Assembly (NCBI GenBank): GCA_001599915.1
Contig: BCIG01000003.1
Coordinates: 434,001 to 498,000 of the forward strand
Source: Symbiotaphrina buchneri
Taxonomy: Eukaryota; Ascomycota; Symbiotaphrinales; Symbiotaphrinaceae
Length of the DNA stretch: 64,000 bases
Direction: 5' to 3'
Made by a program: the position numbers and the translations under genes. Every line of letters begins with the position of its first letter. Position 1 is the first letter of the stretch. Under the pieces are notes generated by a model. That model saw only the letters and a list, made by a program, of their open reading frames with translations, searched no databases and was not told the DNA's origin. Positions 46,956 through 57,552 of the stretch are shown here, piece by piece.

Positions 46956-47445
46956 TTGCAAAGCAATGAAGCAGCAGATAGCACTGTGCCACGGTTCTCC
47001 GACGAGCAAAAGCCCAAGCTCAAACATGCAATGAAAGAAGCGTTATACAACACGACGTGGGGAAACGAGTTGTTACGTGAAATCCTCTCCGAATCATCCC
47101 CAGATACCGCTCGCATACGCAATTTACAGCAACAAACAGAGCAGAGATGTGATCAATTCAGAAAAAAGCTGTATATCGAGCTTCTCCACAAGTCTAAGTT
47201 GTGGACTATTCCTGTCCAGAATCCTACCATGCGCAAGGAAGACTTCGACAAGCTCCATTCTGGGATTAGGAATGATTTGGAATCGATCAGCTTTCTTCTG
47301 CTTAATCCCAACTATTTTCACAAGAGTTTTCTCATCTTCTGCACAGTAAGTACTATGAGACATGATGCCTTTTGACTTGGCTGTTCCCTTCTCGTAGAAT
47401 CGCCAAGAGGGAAAGGAAACTGGTCCAGCGGAGCAAACTTCATAA
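46956..47445 (+). CDS. Putative small helical protein (unknown, incomplete model)
   Basis: An open stretch to 47345 (130 codons from 46956; no ATG at its beginning, so an upstream exon is likely) followed by a 52-bp GTAAGT..TAG intron and a 16-codon last exon (47398-47445), phase 0. The product is helical and charged: FSDEQKPKLKHAMKEALYNT, then RNLQQQTEQRCDQFRKKLYI and DFDKLHSGIRNDLESISFLL. A phase-0 intron just before a short last exon repeats the layout of array genes A-D. The 5' end is unresolved. Confidence 0.35.
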
Positions 47446-47529
47446 CCGCAATGGAACAGAGTCAACGTTGGACAAGGACGACATCACGCTCTTGTTCCAA
47501 CTAGGGTCAGAAATGATCCTGCGACAACT

Positions 47530-47888
47530 ATGCTTCGAATACAACAGGGAACCAGGGCGGCAGATAGGAGCGTGAAATACACTATGTTGTACAGGACCGA
47601 GGATGATCAGGTCGTCTGCCTGGTTCCACGATGTCTGGAAAGCTTTGAGTCGATTCCTGCTCTGATCGACCATCTGGTGTATCATGCCAGAAGGACAGAG
47701 CCCCATTCTTGCAACCGTGAGCTATCCCTCAGCAATTCGTATCGTCATACATACAGAGTGATTTGAGACCTATAGACCTTCCGGAACGCAAGTCTGCTCA
47801 CGGCTTGACGGACTACCTCAAATGCAGATCTCGGATGGCAGATTATTCTCAAGACTTTACGTTCTACTGTTGGAGGAACAAAACTTGA
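47530..47888 (+). CDS. Putative single C2H2 zinc-finger protein
   Basis: Exon 47530-47716 and exon 47776-47888 joined in phase 1 over a 59-bp GTGAGC..TAG intron; about 99 aa. A C-x4-C-x12-H-x3-H finger is explicit: CLVPRCLESFESIPALIDH then LVYH. The C-terminal exon reads HLPERKSAHGLTDYLKCRSR and ends WRNKT. It overlaps, in another frame, the start of the frame at 47822, so at least one of the two models is wrong, or the locus is decayed. An upstream exon is possible. No promoter or homologue is recognised. Confidence 0.3.
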
Positions 47889-48619
47889 CTGAGTTGTCAA
47901 ATACCTTGGGCTTCGAGAAAGGAAGATTGATAGCTGGCCACAAAGAGAAGAGCAACGTTCTCGAAAGATATTATTATGGATTCTTCTATGATATTGATGT
48001 TGTTGGCATCCAGCTTGGGGAAAGTGGAATCAGGGAAGAGAATCATGAGGCCTCCTTTGCTTTTACATATGTCGATACAGCACGAGCTAGAGGTCGCTTT
48101 CTGTCAGCAGCGACGGAAAAGCTTCTCCAGGAAGATCCGAACTTTCCTGGCACAATGACTCTGTCTGAACAAAGGTCATATTCTCGAAGGACCAGAATGT
48201 ACGCTCAGTCAGTGCTTCTCAAGGATCAAATAAAAGCAGCGAAATATCAACTATCCCAGGCAAAACTGGAATGAAGAAAAACAGACTTCAAACAAAATTC
48301 GGCCAAGCTCGTTGAACAGTTCCTGCATCGAGCAAGGCAATTTATCAAGAACAAGATATCCATAACAGATACTGAAAATAACCGTATGTGATCGATCTTT
48401 TCTTCAATCTTCTTATCTTCCTCTACCCTCCATCCCTTTCTACGTCATGTCTAGAGTTATACTGACTTTCTCAAAGGCGATCAAAGCACGTACTTGATTG
48501 CTGATGCCATTGATGTTGAGGACGATATCGAAGAAGCAGGGGATGATTCTCACGCCATTCATCGGGAGATTGATGTCGATGATACGGAGACTGATCCAGA
48601 AGACGAAATCGAAGCCTGA
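47822..48619 (+). pseudogene. Helical/coiled-coil protein gene with an in-frame stop
   Basis: A frame from 47822 runs 150 codons to a TGA at 48272-48274. The same frame then continues protein-like for 36 codons (KLVEQFLHRARQFIKNK) to a GTATGT donor at 48384. An intron with branch ATACTGAC ends at 48476, and a last exon to 48619 gives an acidic tail (IDVEDDIEEAGDDSHAI). Coiled-coil character is continuous on both sides of the TGA, so it looks like a recent nonsense change (CGA to TGA would fit) or a sequence error. The part before it contains DPNFPGTMTLSEQ, similar to the turns of array genes B and D. The first exon is uncertain. Family unknown. Confidence 0.4.
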
Positions 48620-49527
48620 GGTTCCGTACGAGTCCGCCGTTGAAGGCTTCATGACATGCATACTTGAAGGGAGCTTCTCGTCGGACACCGGACAATGGCC
48701 ACGACGATGTCCTATGTGTCTTGAAGATAGTATGTCAACAAAGATACGAAAGAGAAGCTTTGGAAAAATAAATCTTTACTTGGACGTCATATGAATGGTA
48801 AAGGACATTCACCTTATGAACAATGACGAGGAAAGACAATAGCAGCTGCAGAGAGAGACCCTGGAAAACGTTCCTAATACACGTACTGTATTGATTCACA
48901 TCCTCCAGAACAACCTGTACCCAAGGACTGGGCGACTTACAAATCCGGGGTATCAAGGGGATTTACTTGATCTTAACCACCAAGATCGATTGACTAAGGT
49001 ACAGTACTAGATCAGATTGTGAGATTGGACCAAGGAAGACTTTTGTGGCTGGTTGATCAAGGCCTTCACTTTCTGAAGCCTGATTAAATCAGATTGTGGG
49101 GTGTGGTTAGATCCGATATGATTAGTGCTGTACTTTCATAGATCGTCGGCGGCTTCCATATGGAAGTGAATACCATAGGTGTAGTAAACTTCCAGAACTT
49201 CTTATTACCAGCTAGATCATTGATCGTAGATGCTCGCCGGCCGATTACCGCTCGTCAATCGCCGGTGAATCTCTTGTTCCATCTCAGTTTAAGATTTTAC
49301 CCCTGGACCCCTGAAAAAAGGGAACCGAGGCGGACAGACCGTAGCTTCTGGAAGCGCCAACCACCAACCTCCGGTCTCGCACATGCTTGACCTCCGCACG
49401 CCAAAACAAAACAAGCAACGCAACCCTCCTAAACCCGCCAGGCAACCACTTTCCGTCCCCAAATATATTTTTACAAACACCCAAGACCAAAGCAAAGACA
49501 CAGCAGAGCCGACTCAATTGACCCATC
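48620..49527. other. Intergenic stretch upstream of the Sfh5-like gene
   Basis: Short frames only. The last 100 bp before 49528 contain an A/T-rich TATA-like stretch (near 49460-49472) followed by an A/C-rich leader, fitting a promoter for the next gene. Confidence 0.45.
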
Positions 49528-50640
49528 ATGAGCGAGCCTACGCCAACTACCACGCCCACGGAGGCCACACCAGGAGCAGCAGCGGCGCCTGAGCCCGCTG
49601 CGAAGCCCGAAACACTGCCTGCGACAGAAACGACCAACCCACCCACCACCGACTCGACCACCAGCGGAACTCCCGCGCCCGCTCCAACCGAGCCTACAGC
49701 CAAAGATGCCCCACAAGCTGAGCACACCCCAGCCGGCAAAAGCCCTCTCGACCAGCTCTTCGCCGACCTGCCCAGCATCCTCTCGAGCGCGGGGCATACG
49801 GAAATGTGGGGCGTGGAGCTCAAACCCATCACGACGGACATCCCGACGGGGATCGTGCTGACGAAATTCTTGCGGGCGAACGCACAGGATGTGGGCAAGG
49901 CCAAGGCGCAGCTGCAGCAGGCGCTGTAGTGGCGCAAGAAGCTGCAGCCGCTGACGCTGCCGGAGCAGGAGTTCTCCAAGGATAAGTTCGGCGGGCTGGG
50001 GTATGTGACGGTGTTTGAGACACCGCAGGGGCCCAAGGAGATTGTCACGTGGAATATCTATGGTGCTGTGAAGGATATCAAGAAGACGTTTGGTGATGTG
50101 CAGGAGTGAGTTCAACCCCTACTGGAGTACATTGTTGCATTAGCCAGCCTTGGAGCTTTGGACTAGTATTAACCATCGAGCAATAGGTTCATCCGCTGGC
50201 GCGCAGCCGTCATGGAGCTCGCAGTGCGTCACCTGGACCTCGCACACGCCAGCACGCCCATCCCCGCGAGCGGGCCCGATCCATACCAGATGGTGCAAGT
50301 GCACGACTACCTGAACGTGTCGTTCCTGCGCATGGACCCGACCATCCGCGCCGCGTCCAAGGAGACTATCACCACCTTCGCCATGGCCTACCCGGAGCTG
50401 CTCAAGGAGAAGTTCTTCCTCAACGTCCCGCTGATAATGGGCTGGGTCTTTGCCGCCATGAAGGTCTTCTTGAGCAAGGAGACGGTCCGCAAGTTCCACC
50501 CTATGAGCTATGGCAGTGGCTTGGCGGGAGAGTTGCCGCAGGTGGGCGACCAGTTGCCTAAGGTTTATGGTGGGAAGGGCAAGGATCTGCTGGAGGTGGG
50601 AGAGGAGGTCAAGTGGAGCTCGTCAGAGAAGACAACGTGA
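49528..50640 (+). pseudogene. SFH5: Sfh5-like phosphatidylinositol transfer protein gene with one internal stop codon
   Basis: Exon 49528-50105 and exon 50187-50640 over an 81-bp GTGAGT..TAG intron; 343 codons. Residues 1-70 are Thr/Pro/Ala-rich. The Sec14 N-lobe (GIVLTKFLRANAQDVGKAKA) and CRAL-TRIO domain (KFGGLGYVTVFET, WNIYGAVKDIKKTFGD, DPYQMVQVHDYLNVSFLRMD, ETITTFAMAYPELLKEKFF, VPLIMGWVFAAMK) match fungal Sfh5, a Sec14 homologue involved in non-vesicular phosphatidylinositol transport at ER contact sites, and in yeast reported to bind haem. A single in-frame TAG (49927-49929) sits between QQAL and WRKKLQ, where relatives have a residue such as Lys. Everything downstream remains conserved, so it is either a very recent loss or a base-call error. 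Confidence 0.8.
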
Positions 50641-51373
50641 GATTGCTAGGGACATTCAAAGGCAGGGGTGGAGGGTACTGCTTCACCACTATGGTCCAGG
50701 GTCTATTGGGAAGATAATACGGTGTAGTTGCGTTGCAGTTGGATCTCTGCTGGGAGTTTGCGTTTCATTCTTGTGGTATACCCCTGACACTTATTGCTTC
50801 GAGATATCCAGTGGCCGCTCGTTTTAGATCGATCATTTGTAATAGTCATTATGAATTGACTTAGATCAAGGTACAGACGTCGGAAATTGGCTATTGGAAA
50901 CCCAATACTATCTACACTACAGAGGTCCGTTGCATTACAAACGAAAGCAGTAGTAAAAATGACCGAACCCTTTTTTCCGAGACTTACATGCGAGCAAAGA
51001 AGCATAACGCCTATTTTCCACCACGAAGATTGGAACCATGGAACATCAGGAACATCGTTCGCTGCGCTCCTCGCCCGAAGAGCCATCAGCACTATCATTC
51101 CCTGGTGTGCTGAAATTCGCACTCACCAAGTGCCGTAGCGCCATTCGCGTTAAGATCACGACCGATCGATTTATGCCGCTGTCACTCACCGCCGTAGTCG
51201 ATATGCCACTACCAGGATCAATAGCAGGAAGGCAGGCCCATTGGACAGAAGGAAGTCAACAGGACTTATCTGCTGCTTAGATATGTGCTGTTGGCCGTGA
51301 TAACCGCCCGCGAAGACCAACTGCCATGAATTGATAGCAAACATCACCATGCTGCAACGAAGATTATTCTGTC
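50641..51373. other. Intergenic stretch, convergent 3' ends
   Basis: Lies between the Sfh5-like (+) and BuGZ-like (-) genes. No supported gene. Confidence 0.5.
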
Positions 51374-52925
51374 CTACTCTGGTCGATCAAGAACATCATC
51401 TTGACCGACCGCTGGCCCAGTAACTGCAGCTTGAAGTGTTGCATCCACCAGAACAGTTTCCTCTTTCTGCTTTGGATCGAATGCGTACCTAGACAATTTG
51501 GCCATCTTCTCTTCAGGACTAACTTCGTTGTCCGAGTACACAAGCTTGACGTTCTTATCTTTCTCTTTCTTGGCTGCCTTTTTCTCTTCAGCGTCGGCCG
51601 CAGTTTTGTTTGCTTCCTTAGCGGCTCCGGCTATAAGATCATCAACTGCACTTGCTGTAGCTGTAGACTGGGCGGATGGTTGGCTGGGTTGACCGGCCGG
51701 TCCACCGGTACCGTTCGGTTGAGCACTGAAGCCATTCTGCTGTTGGGGCGTCTGTTGGGTTGGAGAGTAACCCAGAGGAACGGCAGGAGGTCCACCAACC
51801 TGTCCTTGATGCATCTGTTGTAGCTGGAATTGATTGACATGAGGGGCTCCAAATGTGGGCCGCTGAGGTAAGCCAGGTGCAGGAGGTAGACTCCCAGGTC
51901 TAGGAGGCAAAGTACTTGTGGAAGGAGGGGTGAGTGTGCGTACTGGCTGCTGATACGGTTGTTGCAGTGGAGCGGGAGGCGACGCGGCTCCAAAAGGCCT
52001 TGGTGGAATAGCAGCTGCTGGAGCTCCGCTTTGAAAGGGTGGATTATAGGGCTGGCCCGCAGGAGTAGGGAATTGCTGGACTGGTGAGAAAGACTGACCA
52101 GGAGGGTATTGCATACCGGGTGAAGCGTATCCCTGTACCCGCTGTTGAAATTGATTTTGTTGGAAAGGTGCCGCAGCAGGCTGTCCATACGGCTGGGGAT
52201 ACGTGTAGGTAGATGTTTCTGGTGGAGCAGCAAAGGGATGTTGCTGTTGAGGGAAAGATGGCGATGTAGACTGATGCGCATTAGCAAGAGTTCCTCAAAC
52301 AAATCGAGAACACCTACAAAGCCGGTAGTAGAGGGACTTTGCGCTGAAGGTGGGCTGCCCTGACCAGCCCCAAGTGGAGTAACATCTCCGCTGCTTCCGC
52401 CAGCGGCTTCGGCAGCCTTTTTAGCTTTGTGCTCAGCCAATCTCTTCTTCAGCTCTGATGGAGACTCAAATTTTGGTTTCTTCGGCGCGCCTGAAGCTCC
52501 GGCAGCTGAGTTGCCCGTCGTAGCACGCCGCTCGGCTTCAGCTTGGTGAAAGTTGCTCATCACACGAGCGTTATGGGCAGCCACAATCTCATCTGGAATA
52601 CCTTCCATGCCGAAGATTTCAACTTCCAGACCCGATCTATTGGGAAGAGCATTCTCGACCGCGGTAAGTGTCTCTTTGTGAACCTGGTTCATATGCACTT
52701 GCAGACCTGGAAGAGAGTCAACGATCTTGCAATCCATCAGGAAAGACTATTGAACCCACCTCCTGCCGTATTAAGCCTTCGACCGCATCGTTCACACTTG
52801 AAGTGCTTGGCCTTTTGATGAGAAATAAGAATCTTCAAGTCGTCGAAATCGCGCTCACAGTAATAGCACCACGGCCGAGCTAAGATCTCCTCGACATCGG
52901 GATGACCGCGCTTCTTCTTACCCAT
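51374..52925 (-). CDS. BuGZ/ZNF207-like C2H2 zinc-finger protein
   Basis: Exons 52925-52760, 52706-52318 and 52270-51374 (introns 53 and 47 bp); 483 aa. The N-terminus [20 protein letters not shown] is nearly invariant in this family. Two C2H2 fingers follow: Cys20/Cys23/His36/His41 and Cys44/Cys47/His60/His65, the second completed across the first intron. After [20 protein letters not shown] comes a Lys/Ala segment, then a long Pro/Gln/Gly/Tyr-rich disordered region, and a C-terminal block [20 protein letters not shown] with RYAFDP. Animal BuGZ binds and stabilises Bub3 and microtubules through its GLEBS motif and Pro-rich region. I cannot place a GLEBS motif here with confidence, so a spindle role is inference by family only. 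Confidence 0.88.
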
Positions 52926-54089
52926 CTTGGCCCACACTGGTTATGTTGGTCGGAGTGTACAGCAGCGTGGCCCGGAGCGGTCTGGATGTGGTGATGACGA
53001 GGCTGTTGTAATGGGCGGAGAGCTTGTGCCAGCGTACGCAGTATGGAAGGAGGTTCGCAGGCTCAGCGGAGAGACGCTCTGGGCAGTGGTCGGATACTTA
53101 CTAAGCTACGCTAGTCTGTTCTGGGTTGGCTCGCTGGATTGAAATAATTTCAGCAAGCTGCTGGGAACACGGAGCTTCAAAACCGCAATAATGAAATGCT
53201 CCAGTTGAGATATCTATGGATGCCTTGCAATGGGTTGCCGTCCCGTCTACCTTGCTAAACCTTGTTCCCGACGTTTGCTACAGTGCTAACAACCCAGGTA
53301 ATGCATTTTTCGTGGGGAGAGGACTTTTGTAAATAGCAGCAACCGTTTGGGTCAGTCGCTTTACCTTCACCGGAACTCTACAAGCTCTTCTCTTCGTGAA
53401 GAACCCAACCCTCTGTTCGCGTCTTGAGTCAGGGATACGGGGGACTGATATTCAAGGCTGATTGAGGCATTGTGCTTCTTCAGTTGAAGGTTGCAATAAA
53501 GACCTTGGACCTTCATAGTCCGCATCCTCCGTGCTCCTTTGGAGTGTTCCACGAGGGTGAGGCTCCTTGCGTACCTACATCTAATACCATCTCCATAGGA
53601 TAATGGAACTTTGATCACATTAGCTTGTATACCTATGTTGACGAATTGTCAAAGTGAAGTATCTTTCACGGAAGGCTGATAATCATTGTGTTTGCCGTGA
53701 CGCCGCTCAAGGAATCTTCCGCTTTTCAGAAGAGAATCTCTGCCAAGGCATCGGCAATCTTATCGCAGACAAGCTTTCTTCCCGAATGTTGACGTAGCGG
53801 CCGTAGTAAGAACTACACCGTAATTTAGAAGTCGGTGGAGCGGATGGGAACAGTGTCAGCCCACCACAACTTCTGACGAGCATCCAATTGCCATAGCAGT
53901 CTATTCTGGCCCCTGTTAGGCTCCCTCTCAGCTCAATTGATCATTGCAGGAGCAGCTCCGACTTGTCCCGACATTATTGGCTGCCATCACGTACGCAGAC
54001 CGCCCATGTGATTCGGATTCACGCTCCGCAGCTTTGTGACCTAGAAGTTCCACGTCACTCTGTTCCGGCTGGGCTTTCACCTCATATAG
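52926..54089. promoter_or_regulatory. Divergent intergenic region between BuGZ-like and malic enzyme genes
   Basis: About 1.16 kb separating head-to-head starts; both promoters must lie here. Only short frames are seen and no specific element was assigned. Confidence 0.45.
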
Positions 54090-56254
54090 ATGGCAGGCCG
54101 CCTGCTATCTAAACTTCAAGCCCCTGCTCCAACAAGTCTCGCGCAGTTTCTTAGAAGGGCCGCATCCACATCGCCAGCATTGAGTACAATTTCCACAGAG
54201 ACCAGAGGAAAGGCGCGGAAAATGTCTTCGAGAACCGAAACTAAGCACCCCAAATACGGGAACCTCCCGCTGTCGACGTCCGGTCCGCTGGAGTGTGCAT
54301 TGACTGTGAGTTGGCTAAGAATATCAATGTATTGACTTTTGCAGCCGGCTTATGTGTACTCAGGGAACTGCTCTATTGAACTCACCGTACCTCAACAAGG
54401 GGTCCGCGTTCCCCGCTGATGAAAGAGATGCCTTCAACCTCCATGGGCTCCTCCCACAGAATATCCAAACCCTTGAAGACCAAACGAAGCGGGCATATCA
54501 ACAGTACTCCACTCGGCACGATGCCTTAGCCAAGAACACGTTCATGACCAGTATGAAGGAACAGAATGAGGTTCTTTACTACAAGGTAATTGGTCCAACA
54601 ACTTAACGCCTGTCAGCTCACTGAGTTTGAAATCAGCTTATCTACGATAATATGAAAGAGATGATGCCCATCATCTACACCCCCACCGAGGGAGAAGCAA
54701 TCCAGAATTATTCAAGGTTGTTCCGTAGACCAGAAGGGTGCTTCCTCAACATTGAAGATAAGCATCGAGTAAAAAGAGACCTAGCACAATGGGGAGAAGC
54801 AGGAGATATAGACTACATTGTCATAACGGACGGAGAGCAAATCCTAGGCATCGGTGATCAGGGAGTTGGCGGCATATTGATCTCTATCGCAAAGCTAGTC
54901 TTGATGACTCTCTGCGCTGGCATCCATCCGAACCGGGTTCTGCCAATTGTTATGGATTGCGGAACAAATAACAAAGAACTTTTGGAAGACGAACTATACC
55001 TCGGCCTCCGGAGACCCCGAGTCCGAGGAAAGGAATATGACGATTTCGTAGACACGGTGGTCAAGTCTTGCCGCGAATTGTATCCAAATGCATACATCCA
55101 TTTTGTAAGTGTCTCATCGCTGTCACAAGTGCTTCAGATGCATGTATTAACTGCCGCTCTAGGAAGATATTGCTCTGCCAAATGCTCGGCGGTTACTTGA
55201 CAAGTATCGGCCGGATATTGCATGTTTCAATGACGATGTGCAAGGAACTGGAGTGGTAACACTTGCCGCAATCTACAGTGCTCTGCACGTCAGCAAGCAG
55301 AAGCTGAAAGACGTCCGAGTCGTGTGTCATGGGGCAGGTACGGCAGGCACAGGTATTGCTGATATGATAAGAGATGCGATCGCGACGGAGAGCGAAAAGT
55401 CTAAAGAAGAGGCAGCTAAGCAAATTTGGTGTGTCGACAAACCTGGTCTATTGGTGAAGTCCTTGGGCGATAAGCTCACCAATGGACAACAACCATATGC
55501 CAAAGACGACAAAGAATGGGAGGGCAAAGACCACAAGAGCTTGCTCGAGGTAGTCAAGGAGGTTAAGCCGCATATCCTCATTGGCACATCGACGGTACCA
55601 GGATCCTTCACTGAGGAAATTGTCAAGGAGATGGCCAAGCACGCCGAAAGGCCAATCATCTTTCCCCTGAGCAATCCAACAAGGCTGCATGAAGCGGTAC
55701 CAGAGGACTTGTACAAATGGACGGACGGGAAGGCATTGGTTGCAACTGGAAGTCCTTTTGACCCGGTCGAGTATAATGGGAAGACTCTTGAAGTTGGTAA
55801 GGACTCAGCAAAGGCCCTCAACATCACTTGAAACATCCTAATGTGACCTGTAGCGGAGTGCAACAACTCGACCGCCTTTCCCGGAATCGGACTCGGAGGA
55901 GTCCTCAGCCGGGCACGGCTCGTGTCTGACAAGATGCTCGTCTCCGCAGTCAAAGCCCTAGCAGGCGAGTCTCCTGCCATCAAAGACCCAGAAAAGGCTC
56001 TTCTACCCGATGTGGTCGATGTGCGCGACGTAAGTGTCAAGGTCGCAGCCGCGGTGATCAAGACCGCGGTGGAAGAGGGTCTGAACCAAGAAAAAGATAT
56101 CCCCGAGAAGGACGAGGACCTGGAAGAGTGGATCCGCGAGCAGATGTGGGAGCCAAAGTACCGCCCGTTGAAGCTGGTAGACAAATCCTCTGCGAGCAAG
56201 TCAGCCAAAGGAGAATTGGGCATCGCATCTAGGAGTAGGACTGGGACTTCTTGA
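54090..56254 (+). CDS. Mitochondrial NAD-dependent malic enzyme
   Basis: Five exons: 54090-54305, 54364-54585, 54637-55104, 55163-55796 and 55854-56254; 646 aa. All junctions restore conserved sequence (PLECALT|GTALLNSPYL, LYYK|LIYDNMKEMMPI, AYIHF|EDIALPNA, TLEV(A)ECNNSTAF). The N-terminus (MAGRLLSKLQAPAPTSLAQF, Arg/Ser/Ala-rich to about 45) looks like a mitochondrial presequence. Core motifs are YTPTEGEAIQNYS, VITDGEQILGIGDQGVGG, CFNDDVQGTGVVTLA (about 323) and the NAD-binding GAGTAGTGIADM (about 357). The C-terminus carries an acidic extension beyond the usual core. It decarboxylates malate to pyruvate, feeding gluconeogenic and TCA anaplerotic balance. NAD preference is inferred from family placement, not proven by sequence. 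Confidence 0.93.
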
Positions 56255-56977
56255 GACACCAATGCATAAACTGTGCCGCAAATACCCTGATATTTGAAAA
56301 GGAATATTGTAGCTCCATGCTAATATCTTCGGCATCTGCGAGGAAGAACGACAGATCAAAACAAATCCAAACTTTTTTTGACAACCGTCCAGTGCTCTCT
56401 TCTAGACAAGCACAAGCAGAATGTTCCTGAAATACGACATTTGGATCAACCCATCATCCGAATACAGCATTCGTTGCACTCCGCTAGAGGTCATATTAGG
56501 ATCCTTTAGATGACGTTGACAGGTTTTGCTGAGTTCTTACCAATCCTCAAGATGCGCCGAGGTCTCGATATGTGTACGATCATTCCGGCACTTCCTAGTG
56601 ATACGCTAGTTCCGACCCTCCAGCCGTATGATGCTGAGAATAAACTGTCCGAGATTGGCGGCATCGCCCAGGCTGTGGTCTCTAGAGTAATAGATGAAGA
56701 CGCCAAGCGCGAGGGCAACACGCAGCTGTCCACGAAGAAAGCGACATAATGCCTTCACTGAACGGACAAGCCAACAGCGAGACAGAGCGGGAGAACACCT
56801 GAGCCCGATGCCTTCAGAACCGACGGCGCTCTGAGTACTGATGACCCGATCGAGCACAACAACTGGCGCGTCGTGACAACCAACCGGTCGCGTCTGCAGT
56901 CGAAGGGGTAAGGGTCAGCATCTCCATCCCCCCTTGGGCTTCGATATCATCGGGTATATGTCTATTTCCACGGAAAT

Positions 56978-57050
56978 GACGTCGCAATGATCTGAGAGTT
57001 GCGCTGCCTGTCCCCAAACGACGTCGCAGTGATTTGAGAGTTGCACTGCC
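56978..57050. repeat. Two-copy 31-bp direct repeat
   Basis: Copies at 56978-57008 and 57020-57050 (period 42) differ at three positions, all transitions. Non-coding. Confidence 0.8.
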
Positions 57051-57434
57051 AGTCGTGTGCGTCAGCAATGATCCAAAAGGACCGAGTCTCGACGAAGTAT
57101 ACTTCCAAAAGTCAGGATTCACCTCGACATTATCAACCCTTGTTTGGACCCTCAATATACTGTCCTAGGGAGCAGCGTGGAGTCTATGACGCGTTGTCCT
57201 TTCGACCGAAGGACCACTCAAGGCGTGTGCTCTCCGTGGTCTAGACGATATGCATCATATATATTGTGTTGTGGCTTCTTCTGCCTCTACCTCTGCCTCA
57301 GAGGTTTCAAATAAAATAGGAATTGATTTCCTCGCGCACCGGAGGACCTCTTTGATTCGTCCTGGAAAACCGCGTCTCCAGTCGGCAGTAAAGGTCATGC
57401 GTCGGCTTGCATCGCTGCGTCGACTGGGCACGTC

Positions 57435-57552
57435 GGGACCTTGTCAACAACTGTCAGATATTCACCCTCTCGCAAGGGCTCCGCGCAGCGAGTGGAATGT
57501 TGGGACCCTGTCAACTGTGTCAGATATCCATCCTCTGATAAGGCTCCACGAA
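57435..57552. repeat. Two-copy imperfect tandem repeat, period about 67 bp
   Basis: Copies start at 57435 (GGGACCTTGTCAACA) and 57502 (GGGACCCTGTCAACT), both run through a GTCAGATAT core and end near a GGCTCC block. They are diverged but clearly related. Non-coding. Confidence 0.7.
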
